DNA of 64,000 bases from Diploscapter coronatus. Taxonomy: Eukaryota; Nematoda; Chromadorea; Rhabditida; Rhabditidae. The notes below the pieces were generated by a model. The model had not been told where the DNA came from. It worked only from the letters and a program-made list of their open reading frames with translations, and did no database searches. Positions 62,832-64,000 of this stretch are shown in pieces. Location of the stretch: the NCBI GenBank assembly GCA_964036155.1, contig OZ038422.1:81677201-81741200 (forward strand), given 5' to 3'. Within the stretch, counting starts at the first letter, position 1. Every line of letters begins with the position of its first letter. A program made the position numbers and the translations under genes.

Positions 62832-64000
62832 CTGAAAATAATTGATTTAGGATATTTAACATTGCCTCTATACTTATTCAAATTCATTTTCTTTAAGTAG
62901 GATCCGTAAACACATTTTTCATAGCCATTGTTTTTTAGTAAAAGTCGTATTAGCTGGCTAGATTTCGATGTAATTTAGATTATGGAAATATCGGAAAAAT
63001 TTTTAGGGCCCATTTTCATCTAAAATTAGGTAAAATCTAACTCAAAAAGCTGATACAAATTTTGCATTTTGAAATTTGAATGCATTGTTTTCGCGAAGTC
63101 TATCTTCAAGTTTTTAGTTCTAAAATTAGCTCTGCAATATTCAAACTAATGCCCATTGTCTTATTAATTTTCATTTCCATTTGATAAAAAATCAAGCTTT
63201 GATTGATTTATTCCCTAACCAAATAATATTTCCATCCTCATCAAACGATCGAACACTCTCAAGTTGCAATTGTGAAGAAGGGGGATAAGTAGAATCTACT
63301 TGTGGAAAAAGGAAACCTATTCGAAAGAGAAGGAAAGAAATATGTTCGGAAAACGATTCACTTTCGTGAAGACATGAAGAAATGCAGTAACAACCAACCA
63401 TCACATTGACCAGCCGACTTTCTGTGTGTCTGTTATTTGGTCAAATATCGCAGCAAAATGACACTCGACTCTCATTGCGCACTTCTTAGGATTCGTATTT
63501 TCTTTGAACACGCGTAATAAAGATGATCCTCATGATGCGATCAGCGTATTTTTCATGTAAACTTTGAGATCTTCAGACCAACTGAACTCGAGTCGCGTGA
63601 GTCATTGAAAATTGTTTCCGCAACATTTTTGAATTTTATGTGCATTTAAAAATTCCCTTTTCTCAACACTTGTATTTTGTTTTTCGTCGATGATTGCATT
63701 GAAACACCGAAAATGAGGCAATTATGACGTCTTTGACAAATTGAGCAAAAATATTTTTTTTGCAAGAAATAAAAACTCGCATTTTCATATTTCATTCATC
63801 AAAACACTCGAGCTCCAGTTCAGAAATCAATTCTTCCTGTCCCATTAATCATCCCCTCATTTTCCGTGCAGCTTTTCCCTTTCCGGTCATTTTCTCGTCC
63901 AACTGACCGCCGCTCATTCTCCTTCCAAATCACTGCCAGTTTTATACGCAGCGAATCTCATTCACTAATCCATTCCATGCAGGAAATTCTCTATCCAACT
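62832..64000. other. Upstream region of dpy-19, no exon identified
   Basis: AT-rich. The first dpy-19 exon, carrying the start codon and the beginning of TM1, should lie here or beyond the window edge. A minus-strand open frame at 63192-63404 does not resemble the family and ends without a suitable donor, so it was not used. Confidence 0.4.

Noticed and set aside
63192..63404. 70-codon minus-strand frame as first exon of dpy-19
   Set aside because: It lacks the hydrophobic segment expected before the recognised loop, and no donor in the right phase was found.

Overview
The window reads as nuclear DNA of a nematode, most likely in the order Rhabditida. The genes are split into many small exons by short introns. 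Almost all 3' splice sites end in TTTCAG or TTTAG, and several start codons lie 0-35 bases after such a site, which suggests spliced-leader trans-splicing. The gene content includes warthog (hedgehog-related, nematode-specific) proteins and orthologues of dpy-19, mod-5/SERT and mpz-1. The species cannot be named. I built the exon models by reading splice signals and codon phase by eye.

Layout. 1-12965 (-): a multi-PDZ scaffold of the MUPP1/PATJ/MPZ-1 type, running off the left edge, with an L27 domain at its 5' end; its true start was not found. 13-20.5 kb: no gene recognised; the minus strand is pyrimidine-rich, as long introns would be. 20506-25132 (-): two neighbouring warthog-type genes, one with and one without a Hint autoprocessing domain. 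29167-33495 (+): an MFSD8-like transporter whose largest intron holds a 1.68 kb inverted repeat.

34333-39337 (-): an Hsp70 reduced to its ATPase domain, followed in the same direction by two nearly identical kelch-repeat genes. This is the most unusual locus. 40112-40713 (-): a small secreted or anchored protein. 42619-43297 (-): a 98-residue single-pass membrane protein. 46720-49500 (+): the DNTTIP1 subunit of the MiDAC histone deacetylase complex. 52398-57262 (+): a serotonin-type SLC6 transporter. 58001-62831 (-): DPY-19 C-mannosyltransferase, lacking only its first exon(s).

The genes mostly act in unrelated processes: polarity/synaptic scaffolding, cuticle/epidermis secretion, lysosomal or membrane transport, chromatin, serotonin uptake and ER glycosylation. 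Short palindromic elements resembling MITEs lie in introns of at least three genes. I recognised no tRNA, rRNA, CRISPR array or prokaryotic feature.
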